This document shows, piece by piece, positions 1 to 10,700 of a stretch of 64,000 nucleotides of DNA. Below the pieces are notes generated by a model, which was not told where the DNA came from, searched no databases, and saw nothing but the letters and a program-made list of their open reading frames with translations. Within the stretch, counting starts at the first letter, position 1. Every line of letters begins with the position of its first letter. The stretch is from Corallochytrium limacisporum (lineage: Eukaryota; Opisthokonta): positions 53,920 through 117,919 of the forward strand of contig PDIP01000122.1 in NCBI GenBank assembly GCA_002811645.1. Direction: 5' to 3'. A program made the position numbers and the translations under genes.

Positions 1-242
1 TCTCTCCCCTTCTCCTGCTCCTCCTCTCCCTTCTCCCCCCCCCCGGAAAAGATCAGCAGCCAGCAGCTCTGGCACATTTAATCATCGGCAGTCATTACGG
101 GCCCAACCCGACGCCCTTCCTTCTCCACACGAACACCGGGCCAGCCAAAAGGAAAAGAAAAAAGAAAGGAAAGGGAAAGAGGCAGCGGCCCTTGTGAAGA
201 GAGAGAGAGAGAGAGAGGAGAGAAGGGAGAGAGCGGTGTGAT

Positions 243-266
243 CTGCTGCTGCTGCTGCTGCTGCTG
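243..266 (+). repeat. (CTG)8 trinucleotide repeat
   Basis: Eight uninterrupted CTG units (CAG on the minus strand) in non-coding DNA about 1.1 kb upstream of the ABCG start. Read directly from the sequence. Confidence 0.95.
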
Positions 267-1249
267 TGGCCGCCTCTTTTTAACTCTCTGTCTCTCTCTC
301 TCTCTCGATCGAATCTGCCACTCTCGACCTTTCTGCTTGCCGGAACATCGCAGTACATTCAGTACTAATTCTGTTCCCATCGGGAGTCATAGAAGAAAAG
401 TATTTTTTTTTTGAAGCGGAGAGGTGGGACGCGAAATCAAGAATTAATGTGTGACCGAGAGACCCACCAGGGGCAGAAGTCAATGGAGCCATAAAGAAAA
501 GTCCGAAGAGGAGCGAGGAAAAATTCCCCGAACGTTGGTTATCGAAAACGGAGGGCGTGAGGGACGAAGAGAGAGGATCGCGGCAGCTCGAGGGTGAGAT
601 TTGGTTGCTTCGCCTTTCTTTCTTTTTTCTTTTTTCTTGTTCTTTTCTTTGCCTTGGGTCGGTCGCGCGCGCTCCCTCTTCCCCCACCCCGCCCGCTGGC
701 ACTTTTTCGCCTGGTTTCCAGGCGCCTTTCTTTTCGGCCGATCGCTCAAGTGCGCGTTCAAAAGGGGTCCCCCTTTGTCATAACTTTTTTTTTAAAGGGG
801 GCCAAAGGAAGGGTCTCCCCCCCCCGGGGAGGGGGGGGGGAAGCCGGAAGAAAGGGAAGGAGGGGAAGGAGCAAGCCAGTGCGAAAGGAACCCTCCTTTT
901 GCTCTGCTGCACACACAAAACGCACGCACGCACGCACGCACTCACTCACAGGGGCGATGCGCAGTAAAGGCACATCGCAACACCGCACCACCCACCAGCA
1001 CCCGAAACGGTTTGGTGTCCGGTACGGCCCATCCGAACTGACAACAGATCATTCTCGGGGACTCGCCATCGAAACCATCCTGCTGTGATGTAATGTAGGA
1101 TGGGATGTGGGATGAGAACTTTGTAGTCTGCTCGGGACTCCGGTGGGCAGGAAAGTATTGCACAGGAAAGGTATGTCAAAGCCGGTAGGATCTGTGTCCC
1201 AAAAATCAACAATCAGTAAAGCAGTAAACTAGAAAAGCGATCAATCACG

Positions 1250-1258
1250 TATTTAAAG
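1250..1258 (+). promoter_or_regulatory. TATA-like element upstream of ABCG gene
   Basis: TATTTAAAG lies about 122 bp upstream of the ABCG start codon. Similar TATTTAAG/TATATAAG elements sit upstream of MsrB and the YdcZ-like transporter in this window. That supports a TATA role, but no start site data are available. Confidence 0.35.
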
Positions 1259-1379
1259 CAGCGACTGGGTCTGAACAACATAGACCGTACGTATGGGAAC
1301 ATAGAACTAAAGATCTACAGCCTAGCCCACGAACAGAACGAACAGGGTTCATTGCGGAACTCAACACACACATACCGCC

Positions 1380-3218
1380 ATGGACATTAAGACTACCACA
1401 CAGAATAACAAGAACAACCATCAGCGCCAACCGGTCCACCTGGAGTGGAAGGACCTGGTCCTGGAAGTTGATATTAAGCCCAAGGATGGCAGCAAGCCCT
1501 ATGCCCGCAAGATTCTACAGGGCCTGACCGGATCAGTACGTCCCGGAGACTCCCTCGTGGTCATGGGACCCACCGGTGGTGGCAAGACAACCTTTCTGGA
1601 CACTCTCGCTGACAAAATGGCCAGTGGTCGTCAGAGTGGTACCATCACTTTCAATGGACAGCCCCGTGACAAGTACTTCAAGCGCTTTGCTGCCTACGTC
1701 ATGCAGTTTGACAGTCTCAAGCCCGAACTCACTGTGCGGGAGACGCTCGAATACGCTCAGAATCTTACCCTCGACCCAGACGAGTTCACTGACGAGGAAA
1801 AGGAAACTTATTTAATTAAGATTTTGCGCCAACTCGGACTGGAGTCTGCAGCCAACGAACGTGTCGGGGGTGGCTTCTTTAAGGGCATCAGTGCTGGCCA
1901 GCGCAAGCGCCTGTCAATCGGTGTGGAACTGATGAAGATGCCATCGCTCGTGTTCCTAGACGAGCCCACCACCGGCCTGGACAGCGCAACGGCCTATCAG
2001 GTCATGAAGACCATCGACGGACTTGCAAAGAGCGGTCTGACAGTCATCTCCACCATTCACCAGCCCAACCCGCAGATGTACGACCTCTTTGACAAGATTA
2101 TGCTCCTCTCCCAAGGCCGCCTCGCTTTCCTTGGCCCCGCCAAGGCGGCGCCTGGATTTTTCAAGCGCGTCGGCTATCCGATTCCGTCTTTCGTGAATCC
2201 GGCAGATCACTACATGGACGTCGTTAATGTCGACTACATTGGTGACTTTGGCCAGGTCGACGTTCAGTCTATTGTCGACGAATTTGCAGCCACTCGCAGC
2301 CAGTACGAATTCGATAGCGAGGCAACGGAGGCACGGAAGCGCCGTTGGGCCCCTGAACGCAATCCCACGCAGCCAGTGACATTCCAATCCACATTTGCAG
2401 TGCCCGCTACGAAACAATTTGGGACGCTACTGAAACGAAATATTATCTCCGCCTGGCGCAACCCGCTTGTGTACTGGGGTCGCGTGGTCATGTACTTCAT
2501 GCTGGCGGTGGTCATGGGTACGCTCTACTTTGACATTGGGGACAATTTCAGCAACATTTTGAATCGTATCTCTGTCATCTTCTTCGTTGTCGCGTTCTTC
2601 ACGTTCATGCAGGTGTCCGCCATGCCTGCCATGCTCGAAGAGCGCGATGTCTTCACCCGCGAGCGTGGCAACGGTAACTACGGTGTCATGACCTACTCCC
2701 TGGCCAATGCGGTTGCAGCTGTGCCTTGGGTCGCCCTGACCGCCGTGACCAGCTCGGTGCCTGTCTATTTCATGATTGGACTGAACGATGATAACGGACG
2801 GTACCTTTACTTCCTGCTCATGTTCTTCCTTGCCCTCTACGTGGCAGAATCCGTTGTCGTCGTCACGTCCGCGGTCGTGAATATTGCACTAGTCGGCATC
2901 GCGGCCGCAGCAGCCTTCTTTGGCTTCTCTATGCTCACTTGTGGCTTCTTCCTAAGTCCGGGCAACATTCCGGACTACTGGATCTGGGCATTCTACATTT
3001 CTTTCCACAAGTATGCCTTCAACGGCCTGATCTACAATGACTTCAGTACCATCACTTTCGAGGACGGCACCATTACGGGCACATACGTCCTAGACAGCCG
3101 TTTTGAGATCACGAAGGACGAGCGCTGGCTGGACGTCGGTGTCATGATCCTCCTCATCATCTTTTACCGGATGCTTTTTGCTGGACTCTTGTGGAAGTAT
3201 CAAACAGGTCGCAAGTAA
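1380..3218 (+). CDS. ABCG-family half-transporter
   Basis: Predicted membrane ABC half-transporter of 612 residues, ABC domain first and membrane domain second, as in the ABCG/White family. Visible motifs: Walker A GPTGGGKT (63-70), Q-loop Gln109, signature ISAGQ (170-174), Walker B LVFLDEP (190-196) and H-loop His227. The C-terminal half carries about six hydrophobic segments (from about residue 370), ending in the usual short loop and last helix. ABCG half-transporters dimerise and export lipids, sterols or xenobiotics. The substrate cannot be read from sequence. The ATG is followed by a short hydrophilic leader and then the ABC domain, so the start is likely right. It is convergent with the coiled-coil gene, 158 bp away stop to stop. 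Confidence 0.93.
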   Translation: MDIKTTTQNNKNNHQRQPVHLEWKDLVLEVDIKPKDGSKPYARKILQGLTGSVRPGDSLVVMGPTGGGKTTFLDTLADKMASGRQSGTITFNGQPRDKYFKRFAAYVMQFDSLKPELTVRETLEYAQNLTLDPDEFTDEEKETYLIKILRQLGLESAANERVGGGFFKGISAGQRKRLSIGVELMKMPSLVFLDEPTTGLDSATAYQVMKTIDGLAKSGLTVISTIHQPNPQMYDLFDKIMLLSQGRLAFLGPAKAAPGFFKRVGYPIPSFVNPADHYMDVVNVDYIGDFGQVDVQSIVDEFAATRSQYEFDSEATEARKRRWAPERNPTQPVTFQSTFAVPATKQFGTLLKRNIISAWRNPLVYWGRVVMYFMLAVVMGTLYFDIGDNFSNILNRISVIFFVVAFFTFMQVSAMPAMLEERDVFTRERGNGNYGVMTYSLANAVAAVPWVALTAVTSSVPVYFMIGLNDDNGRYLYFLLMFFLALYVAESVVVVTSAVVNIALVGIAAAAAFFGFSMLTCGFFLSPGNIPDYWIWAFYISFHKYAFNGLIYNDFSTITFEDGTITGTYVLDSRFEITKDERWLDVGVMILLIIFYRMLFAGLLWKYQTGRK

Positions 3219-3376
3219 ACGAGTCCTGTAAAGCTACCGCAGCAGCTCATTGTATAGTTTAGATACTACATTACATGTACATAGAAAAGTAAAACCACAC
3301 CATCACCTCATGGGCAATGCCCTATCTCTATCGCCAGTGTTTATTTGGCTGTACTCACTCTCTAGGTAGTGTGACA

Positions 3377-5911
3377 TTACTCAATGACAGTCGGCTGCGG
3401 CAATGATGTACCAGCCAGAGCCACAGTCACAGTCCTCTCGGTCACTCTACGCGGGGTCAACTGCCGCCCCTTCGACCACGACTTGGAGCGTATTTGGTTC
3501 TGTGCGGTCGGTTCACCGCTTGGTTTACGTGGACTTTGAAGAGGCAGTGCAATCGGTTCTATACCGGTGTCATTAGCACTGCTACTGCCACTGCCACCGT
3601 TCTCATTGGGCGCCTCCAACTGCGGCACGGACGGCTCGTCTCCCGTCTCAACGGCTTGCATCGACAACTTCGGTATAATCTCTGAGCGCTGCTCCTGCTG
3701 AAGGTTGGTCGGTGCCTGCAGTTCCTTCGAGTTTGGGTCCCGGTGGTGTTGGTCCATTTGTTGCTCGTCGGTCTGATCCTGCATCTCCTGTACGCGGTTG
3801 AGCAGCTTGCGGACTGAATTCAGGTACAGCTGCTTGACTTCCACGAGCAAATCATTATACATGCCAATATCTCGTTCCTTGGCATCCACCATTGATTTAA
3901 GAGTGTGTTTGAGCGTCTTGATCTCGTTCGATTGCAGCTCAAAGTGAATGATCAGATCCTCCCGGCTAAGTTCCTTGAGATTGTACATCTTTTCCACGTC
4001 TGTAGCACCCCCGCCTGGCATTGCCGCATCCAAAGACTTAAGCGTCCAGGTTACTTCACGATTGCGCTGCTCCGATGCTGTCAGTCGGACCCAGAGTCTC
4101 TGCAGGTCTTTCTGCATAGCCGGAATGATATCATTTTCAAGTTTTATGCAGCGTTTACGCATAGCTTCTTCGTTGACGCTGACGTATTCCGTTTTCAGGA
4201 GATCAACGAGGCTGCTCCCGGTTGAATTGATACTACCATCGCTCACTCCTTCTATGGATGCATTACTTTTGTTCGACTTCCCGCCGGCAGCTCTGTTACG
4301 TCTCTCGAGTTCGTGAATGATCGCTTCGTACCGCTTGAGCCGTCCGTGAGCTGCGGTCAATTCGGCCTCCAAGGCCACAATGTTGGACCGGTCCTTATTG
4401 CGGTGATGCGGGCGATCCAAGCCGTTTACGGCAGTACGTTTGTCACCCTTGACCAGGGATGGACGTTCGTCCGTGGACAAGCCAGTCATTTCTTGTGGCA
4501 ACTGGCCTAGGGCCTCCAGCTGGTTACGCAGCTTTTTGATGCGGCGCTGCTGTTCAACATTTTCCTGTTTAAAGGCCAATACCAAGTCATCGTCATGATT
4601 GGCTTTGTCCATGAGCATCTGCATGTGCTGCTTAAGACGCTTGTTCTCCTCCCTTGTGACCTTCAGTTTGGCGGAGGCTCCAACGTATTTCGCACGTGAA
4701 TCCTCTAGCTCCTGCTTCAGTGCATCCGTCTCGTGCTTTAAAGCATCCAGCTGCGCTTGCTTGGTTTTCTGTGCCTTCGCAATTCCTGACCTTTCGTTAT
4801 AGTTTGCATTGCCAATGCTTGCACCGCTGTTGGCATTACCAGCGATGTCTGTGGTCGAAGGGTTGCGCGCAACGGCGAGCTCTTTCTCCAACCGGGCGAC
4901 TTTAACTTGCAACACTTTGATACGTTCCGCCCGACCACGCCAGGAGCTCTGCCGGATCTTTTCCAAGTTCGTTCCACCACTACTGCTCAGCCCCTGGGCG
5001 GCATCTTCGCCAACTTCGCGGAAAAGCAATGTCTTGTACCGCTTCGTCTCTGCCTGGCTACTCTCCAGGCGCTTGTGCATATCCTGTAGCTGCGCCTTGA
5101 GCAACTTCATTTGGCTCAGGTTCGGCAGGACGACGCCTTCGTTACCGCCAGTCTCCGATTGGATTCCAGTCTTCAAAGGGCTGGCGCCACCGCCGCTGCC
5201 CGAACTCGCAGACCGTAGCCTTTGCTGGTGATGCTGGGTCTGAGCGACGCCCGATTTGCTCTGCTGCCACGCGAGCTCGGTTTCTGCCTGACGAAGGCGC
5301 TGCCTGAGTTGGCCGTTGCGGCCCCTTTCGGCCTCGTAAGCCGCCTGAACTTCCCGTCCACGCTTAGCAAGTTGCTGGATTTTGCGTTGATACTCAAGCC
5401 CAACGTCTCCTGTACTACCGGTGATGTTGGACAAAGAGTCAAGATTTGGCTTCGCGTCTATCCCGTCCTTGACATTAATTCCTAGCTTGCTGCCTATCGT
5501 GGATGAAGGATCACTGAAGTCCATCCCTGTGTGGATCTGTGGTGCGATTGAACCGGTGGCGATCTGATTGCTCGGAATTGTTCCCCCTGTACTATAATAC
5601 CGGCGGCCTGTTCTCCCATGGGGTTTATTGGTCATGGATTTCGGCCTCCTTGGCGCACCAACGCTTGGGAGTATGTCAAGCTCCAGTCCAAGATCTTCAT
5701 CGTCTGGTACTTCTGGTGGTGCGTCCACTGATCTGTTGTGGCTGAGGCCGGTAGATTCGAAGACTGCATTGGTGAAACTTTTGTTCTGACCTCCGCTCAT
5801 GTCCTTCAAAGGTGAAGACCGCATATTCGTGTATGACGAATGCCGAAACGCAGAGCTCTGCAAGTGCAGAAACCGATCCCGCAATTCCGCTGTCCGTTCC
5901 GCTTCCGTCAT
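3377..5911 (-). CDS. Coiled-coil protein, CCDC13-like
   Basis: Protein of 844 residues. It has a Ser/Gly-rich N-terminal third, then several long coiled-coil blocks rich in Gln, Lys, Glu and Arg (about residues 165-220, 265-345, 385-470 and 510-560), a conserved-looking block around 590-720, and a low-complexity Pro/Ser/Gln C-terminus. The segment SSWRGRAERIKVLQ and a later LMDKANHDDDLVLAF resemble my recollection of CCDC13, a centriolar satellite/cilium protein. That similarity is from memory and is the only basis for the name. If right, it suggests the organism makes or recently made cilia. It could be another centrosomal or ciliary coiled-coil protein. Confidence 0.7.
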   Translation of the reverse strand: MTEAERTAELRDRFLHLQSSAFRHSSYTNMRSSPLKDMSGGQNKSFTNAVFESTGLSHNRSVDAPPEVPDDEDLGLELDILPSVGAPRRPKSMTNKPHGRTGRRYYSTGGTIPSNQIATGSIAPQIHTGMDFSDPSSTIGSKLGINVKDGIDAKPNLDSLSNITGSTGDVGLEYQRKIQQLAKRGREVQAAYEAERGRNGQLRQRLRQAETELAWQQSKSGVAQTQHHQQRLRSASSGSGGGASPLKTGIQSETGGNEGVVLPNLSQMKLLKAQLQDMHKRLESSQAETKRYKTLLFREVGEDAAQGLSSSGGTNLEKIRQSSWRGRAERIKVLQVKVARLEKELAVARNPSTTDIAGNANSGASIGNANYNERSGIAKAQKTKQAQLDALKHETDALKQELEDSRAKYVGASAKLKVTREENKRLKQHMQMLMDKANHDDDLVLAFKQENVEQQRRIKKLRNQLEALGQLPQEMTGLSTDERPSLVKGDKRTAVNGLDRPHHRNKDRSNIVALEAELTAAHGRLKRYEAIIHELERRNRAAGGKSNKSNASIEGVSDGSINSTGSSLVDLLKTEYVSVNEEAMRKRCIKLENDIIPAMQKDLQRLWVRLTASEQRNREVTWTLKSLDAAMPGGGATDVEKMYNLKELSREDLIIHFELQSNEIKTLKHTLKSMVDAKERDIGMYNDLLVEVKQLYLNSVRKLLNRVQEMQDQTDEQQMDQHHRDPNSKELQAPTNLQQEQRSEIIPKLSMQAVETGDEPSVPQLEAPNENGGSGSSSANDTGIEPIALPLQSPRKPSGEPTAQNQIRSKSWSKGRQLTPRRVTERTVTVALAGTSLPQPTVIE

Positions 5912-7186
5912 TATATTAATGAAATTCTTCTAATTTGCCACATTCGTGCTCAATTCCTACATGATTGCTGCATCGAGTATTCTTGATTACCATCAATTTA
6001 CGGGTTTCTATGTCCCTCCTCTCTCCTTCTCCGCTGCTCGTCTCGAGGTTCTTTTCCTCTTGATTACTAAACTAATATTAACTAAACTGTCAGGGCCTCG
6101 TGCCCAAACATCTAGGCCTTATGAAATCGCGGGCTACAGTTCTATTGGACGGAATGGTGTGTAAGGTATTGGTAGAGATTGTAAGTGCGAAGTACCTGTT
6201 CTATTGATCTCAATCCAGGCTCATACTACGACCATTTGCGAAGCTGTTCAAGTCAGATTCCGACAAGTACAGAAAACCGTATCACTTCCCGTCACAGACC
6301 GGATCAGAAAACAAATACTGATATCACACAGCTCCGATCCCGAAGAAAGGGAAAACATACTCTCGCTCTGCGTCCGTACCCACCGCCGTCTTCCCTGTCC
6401 GTTCTGGTATCAGTGTTCCCAACACGGGAGGGAGGGCAACAGGGCCGCCCCCCCTTTCCTAACCCACCAAACTTTCTCCTCTCCACCCTTCCTGACGCCT
6501 TCCCCGCGCCCGTTACATTCCCCGGTTACCGCCCGTTCCTGTGGCCTCCCCCCTCCCCCTTGTCAACCCCCCTCCGTTCCCGGTCTCCACAGCAAACAAA
6601 GGGCACAATCTGGGCTCGTGTCCCCTCCTCTCTCTCCCCCCCCCCTCTCTGCTATACTACCGGTACAACGCAACCGCTTTTTTGCGTCACTGTGGGGCAA
6701 GAAGTCAGAAGGCGGAGGAGGGTATAAGGGGAAGGGGGGAAGGGAGGAGGCCCCAGGGGGTAAAAACCCGGGGAGGCGGGCGATGGGGGGGGGGAGGTAT
6801 TTAAAACCAAACAAAAAAAAAAAAAGAAAATAGCCAGAGGGAACGCGCCTTTCTTTTGGTGGCTGGGCGGGTGGTGGGGAACCCCCAGAACCGGCGGGTT
6901 TTTCCAAATGCTCGCGCCCCGAGGGGCCCCCTTCACCCTCCCCGGCCGTCCCCCCCCTCCTCCCCTGCCGACCTCCCTCCCGCCGTTTCACTTGTAAATA
7001 GGCCCCCTTCTCAGCGGCCTCGCCCACGATCCCACCGGCGGCGGGGCTCGCGACGGCGAGTAGGCACTCGGGAAGCAAAGGTATACTTGATCAGACTCGT
7101 TTTGACGAAGGAGTTTGGGATTCACACATTTTATGTAGATAGGGATCGGCAAGGACAAGCAGTCATTTCGCAACAAAAACCGGCTA
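5912..7186. other. Divergent intergenic region
   Basis: This 1,275 bp lies between two divergently transcribed genes and should hold both promoters. It is C/T-rich at 6380-6660, then switches to G/A-rich at 6700-6880. A TATAAGGGG sits near 6723, and a C-run cluster at about 6925-6990. The reading frames here (up to about 209 codons) are low complexity and overlap in several frames, so I do not call genes. Confidence 0.6.
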
Positions 7187-7651
7187 ATGGGCTCAGAAGA
7201 CCGAGCCGTCAAATGGGTGCAGCAAGTCCTGGAATGCTCTACCTTGCTCGTCGCACAATGCCGGTCGTATGCGCAATATCGAAAAGCGGCTTGGGAACCA
7301 GCTGAAATGCGCGGCAGTGCGGAATGGCACAATTACGAACAGAAGATCAGAGCCAAGGCCAACCAAGTCAACGCGACCAAAGCGGCCGTTCAGGACCAAT
7401 TGTCGGCTCTGTCAAGAGTGATCAGTGATCCGCCAGTAGACGTTTCCGTGTTTGCCCTAACGGGAGATGTCGATTCGTTGCGATCTTTGACGTACGAAAT
7501 ACTAGCAATTGTTTCCGAAGTTGTGCAATCAATTGACCTGAGCTGGAAGCACTGTTCGGACCTAATCGGAGACCACGGTTTGGGGGGACGGCTGCTTATC
7601 CTTTCGCAGTTGGGCCAAAGCATGCTGGACCCGCTGGATTCGGGTCAATAG
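7187..7651 (+). CDS. Unknown 154-residue protein
   Basis: I do not recognise this family. The frame starts at an ATG in ordinary (not low-complexity) sequence and encodes a mostly alpha-helical, soluble-looking protein: helices rich in Ala, Gln, Val and Leu around residues 5-35, 45-80 and 90-130. There is no signal peptide, clear membrane segment, Cys/His cluster or nucleotide-binding motif. Its amino-acid makeup is balanced, unlike the chance frames nearby. It is tail to tail with the IP3 receptor (136 bp gap), as with the other plus/minus pairs in the window. It could be a small complex subunit. No function is proposed. Confidence 0.6.
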   Translation: MGSEDRAVKWVQQVLECSTLLVAQCRSYAQYRKAAWEPAEMRGSAEWHNYEQKIRAKANQVNATKAAVQDQLSALSRVISDPPVDVSVFALTGDVDSLRSLTYEILAIVSEVVQSIDLSWKHCSDLIGDHGLGGRLLILSQLGQSMLDPLDSGQ

Positions 7652-7787
7652 ATTGTTGGAGACCACTCGGATTTGAACGAAGATATTAAATATGTTCGCA
7701 TAGTGCATTTTACTACATTCTAAATGACAAATAGGGTTTGATCTCAAAACATGAAGAGCTAAATGATCTGAGGGAGCCACACTATTT

Positions 7788-10700
7788 CTATTGTGCGGGT
7801 CTCACAATTGTAGGGGAAGTTATGTGTGTCAGGATCCGTTCCAAATGCTCTAGCCGCTGATCATGATCCTCTGCCTGCTCCGGAATGGACAGCGCACGGT
7901 TGATCGGGAACAGTCGCTCCTCTATACCGCTCTCCAATGACTCAGCCACGTAGCTCTCGTGTGCAGTATACTCCTGCGGATCCTTGTCCTTAATGTGGAT
8001 GAAAAGTAACAGATAGCCCCACATATTGTGTTCTTTCTTGACGTGGTACTCAAAACCGCGGGCTTGGCGCTCAAATTCATAGCTGCGGATCGAACAGACA
8101 AAGCAGCGACCCTCCATGTCCTCCTGCACACGCCATTTTTCGTCACGAAGTTCCTGGAACGTGTCGACGATGATACCAAAGACAATGTTCAAACCGATGA
8201 CACTAACGATGACGAAGAAGGACAAATCAAAGACAACACGCATAGTATCTATGCCCTGGTCGGATGGTGGGTACAATTGTTCACCCAGGCCACCACCGCT
8301 GCGGACACCATACGAAATGGAACTGACAAAACATTCACCCAGCGTGGCACAGCGCATACCACTGGTGTAGTCAATGATGGACCGGAAGACCGAGAACATC
8401 CACACCGAATACATGTACGTGACCACAATGGTCAGGAACGCCACCAACAACAAACTGCGACCGTTCTTGGTCACAGCCTGGATCACTCGGCGCAGCAGGT
8501 CATTGTTGTGTACAATGTGCGTCAAGTGCCAGCAGTAGAAAGCTGGATTCACAACCAGGCCCATTAAGGACAGCACGACGCAACTAAAGTGATACATGAA
8601 GCCAAAATCGGTAAGGAGCTCGAGTACGCCCTCAAGGAACATAGTCTTGAGCTCAAAGGAGCGCATGGCATCCATCCGAGCACGATACCACATGCGGAAT
8701 CGGCGACGGCTCAGCACGTACTCGATTTCAATAAAGATGCACAAAATCAAGTGTGGAATGCCCAACGCAAAGACAACCGGGTGGTACCAGTCAGGTGTGA
8801 TCGGCCGTGGGTCAAACATATCCTCTGGTGCTTGCCAGGTACACAAGAAGATGAGATTGATCAAGAAACTGACCAGAGTCATGCTACGACCCCACGCATT
8901 TACGTGACCGACAAAAAAGCGAGTGAACTTGTTTCCTTGCAGGAACTCAAGGTAGAGCATATCGTTTTCGACTTCCTTAGATTTCAGCACAAAGTCACGA
9001 ATTTTGTCACTAGGACTGGAGCGATCAACGGACCATAGCAATTCGTCTTTCATACGGCCGGTCAGCAGATTGCTGCGGATGGCCAGGAAGTGGATAACTT
9101 GCAGAGTGTCGTCAATGATAATCTCGACGCTGGCACTGCGCTTCTCAAAGAAGCGAATGACGTCCTGGTAATGAGACAGCGTGTTGCGGGCAGTCTTGTG
9201 GACGTGTTTTTGGCTTTGGCCCTCGGCAGTACTCTCAGATTCCGCATTCACTTCTTCCTTGGACATTGGCTTCATAGGCTTCAATTCCTTGTTCAAGTTC
9301 TTGGACGGCTTGATGAGCCCACAGTCAACAAGTTTGTTGCGAATTTGAGGAGTCAAGGCTCTCATATCTTTTCTCAGCTTCGAGGCATGTTCCGAGTCCT
9401 CGTCATCATGGTCAATTTCGTCAAACTCATTGTGGTGGTGACCATCGTCAATTTCTAGGGCGTACGTAGCGCCCAGCTCGCGAATTCGTAGCTGCAGGAC
9501 ATAAAGACTGAACCCCATTTCGATGAAACTCTTTTTCAGGGCCTTGTCCTGGTCCTCGATAGTATCTGCCGCATCTTTGAACATGGCCATAGCACGGAAC
9601 ACGAGCTTGAGGGGCAGAAGCAAACTGAGATCCTGAGCCAGACGCCTAGAGGCAGTGGTGTTTGATTCCACCATGGACAACAGCAGCTTGGCGCAGCTGT
9701 GCTTTATCCGTGCCTCTGCCATTAAAGTCTCAACATCGAGCTGCACAGGGTCCAGGGGCCTTGCAATGATCTGCAGAATCGGATCCAAGATTTTGGCATC
9801 GAAAACCGTGATCTGGTTCTCCTCATTGCCCTGGCAGAATTCAATGAGAGTCTCAAAGGCCTGCGTGAGAAGAGCGTAGGTCCACGTGTTGATCTCATCA
9901 CTGTGCTCCGTAACATAACTGACAATGATAACCACGAGGTTAATATTTTTGAAGTTGTCAGCCTGCGTGCGTAGGTAGTCCTGCAGGCCTTCAAAATGTC
10001 CCTCACACAGCAGCTGTATGATGCGCAACGTGATGCGGTCCTTCATATACAACTCGATCTCCCCCTCGCTCGCTGGTCGCGCCTCGCCTGCGTCAGTGCC
10101 GCACAGAGAATCATGGTCTGTGTGGCGAACAATATGAATATGCTTATGGTTCTTGTTGCTGGAGTGGTGGACAGTGCGATGAATCTGCAGGAGATCTTCG
10201 ATTTGCTGTGCCCTGGATATCTGTCGATCGTGAAGATTCAGATGACCAACGCCGTGTGTATGGGTATGGTTCACTGGGAAGGGATCGTGGCTCTGATTGC
10301 AGTCGAGCTGGTGCTGAATGGCTTCGAGCATACGATGATCCCTTATGAGTTTCTTTGTGCGCATCAGTGCATCCTTTGTGTCCTCAAAGAATGGCTCGAC
10401 ACGACTCATATGCCATTCGTGAAGCAGTGCCTCCTGTACAGTGCGGTTGCCACCTTCAAGCAAGGCGAGCAGGGTCAACGTGGCCTCGAAACTTTCGTCG
10501 GTGGGCCTGAAGCGGGTGTGCTTGATCAACATCTTGGGTACCTGCAAGGTGACCAGGTCGTTCTGCACCCGTTCTACTGTGGCCCACAGCTCTCCGCGGT
10601 GGTCCGGATCCTTGAAGGCCCGTGTGGCCGCCAATTCGTTGTGGATCAGGGCTCTGATCACATGGAGACATCGCAATGCCACCTTGGACTCCTTCTCCGA

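Larger units (their letters stand above)
1..1379. other. Upstream intergenic region, low complexity
   Basis: No gene is supported here. The stretch holds pyrimidine tracts, a (CTG)8 run at 243-266, TC/GA dinucleotide runs near 197-215 and 288-306, T-rich runs near 620-650, and a C-run/G-run inverted element at about 815-840. The overlapping open frames are low complexity and occur on both strands, so I treat them as chance. The last few hundred bases are more ordinary sequence and probably hold the promoter and 5' UTR of the ABCG gene. A GTATGT followed about 150 nt later by CTACAG (about 1169-1320) could be a 5' UTR intron, but this is weak. Confidence 0.6.

Noticed and set aside
557-1088. 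Frames of 136 and 164 codons upstream of the ABCG gene
   Set aside because: They overlap in different frames and consist of runs of Phe, Arg, Gly and Pro from simple-sequence DNA.
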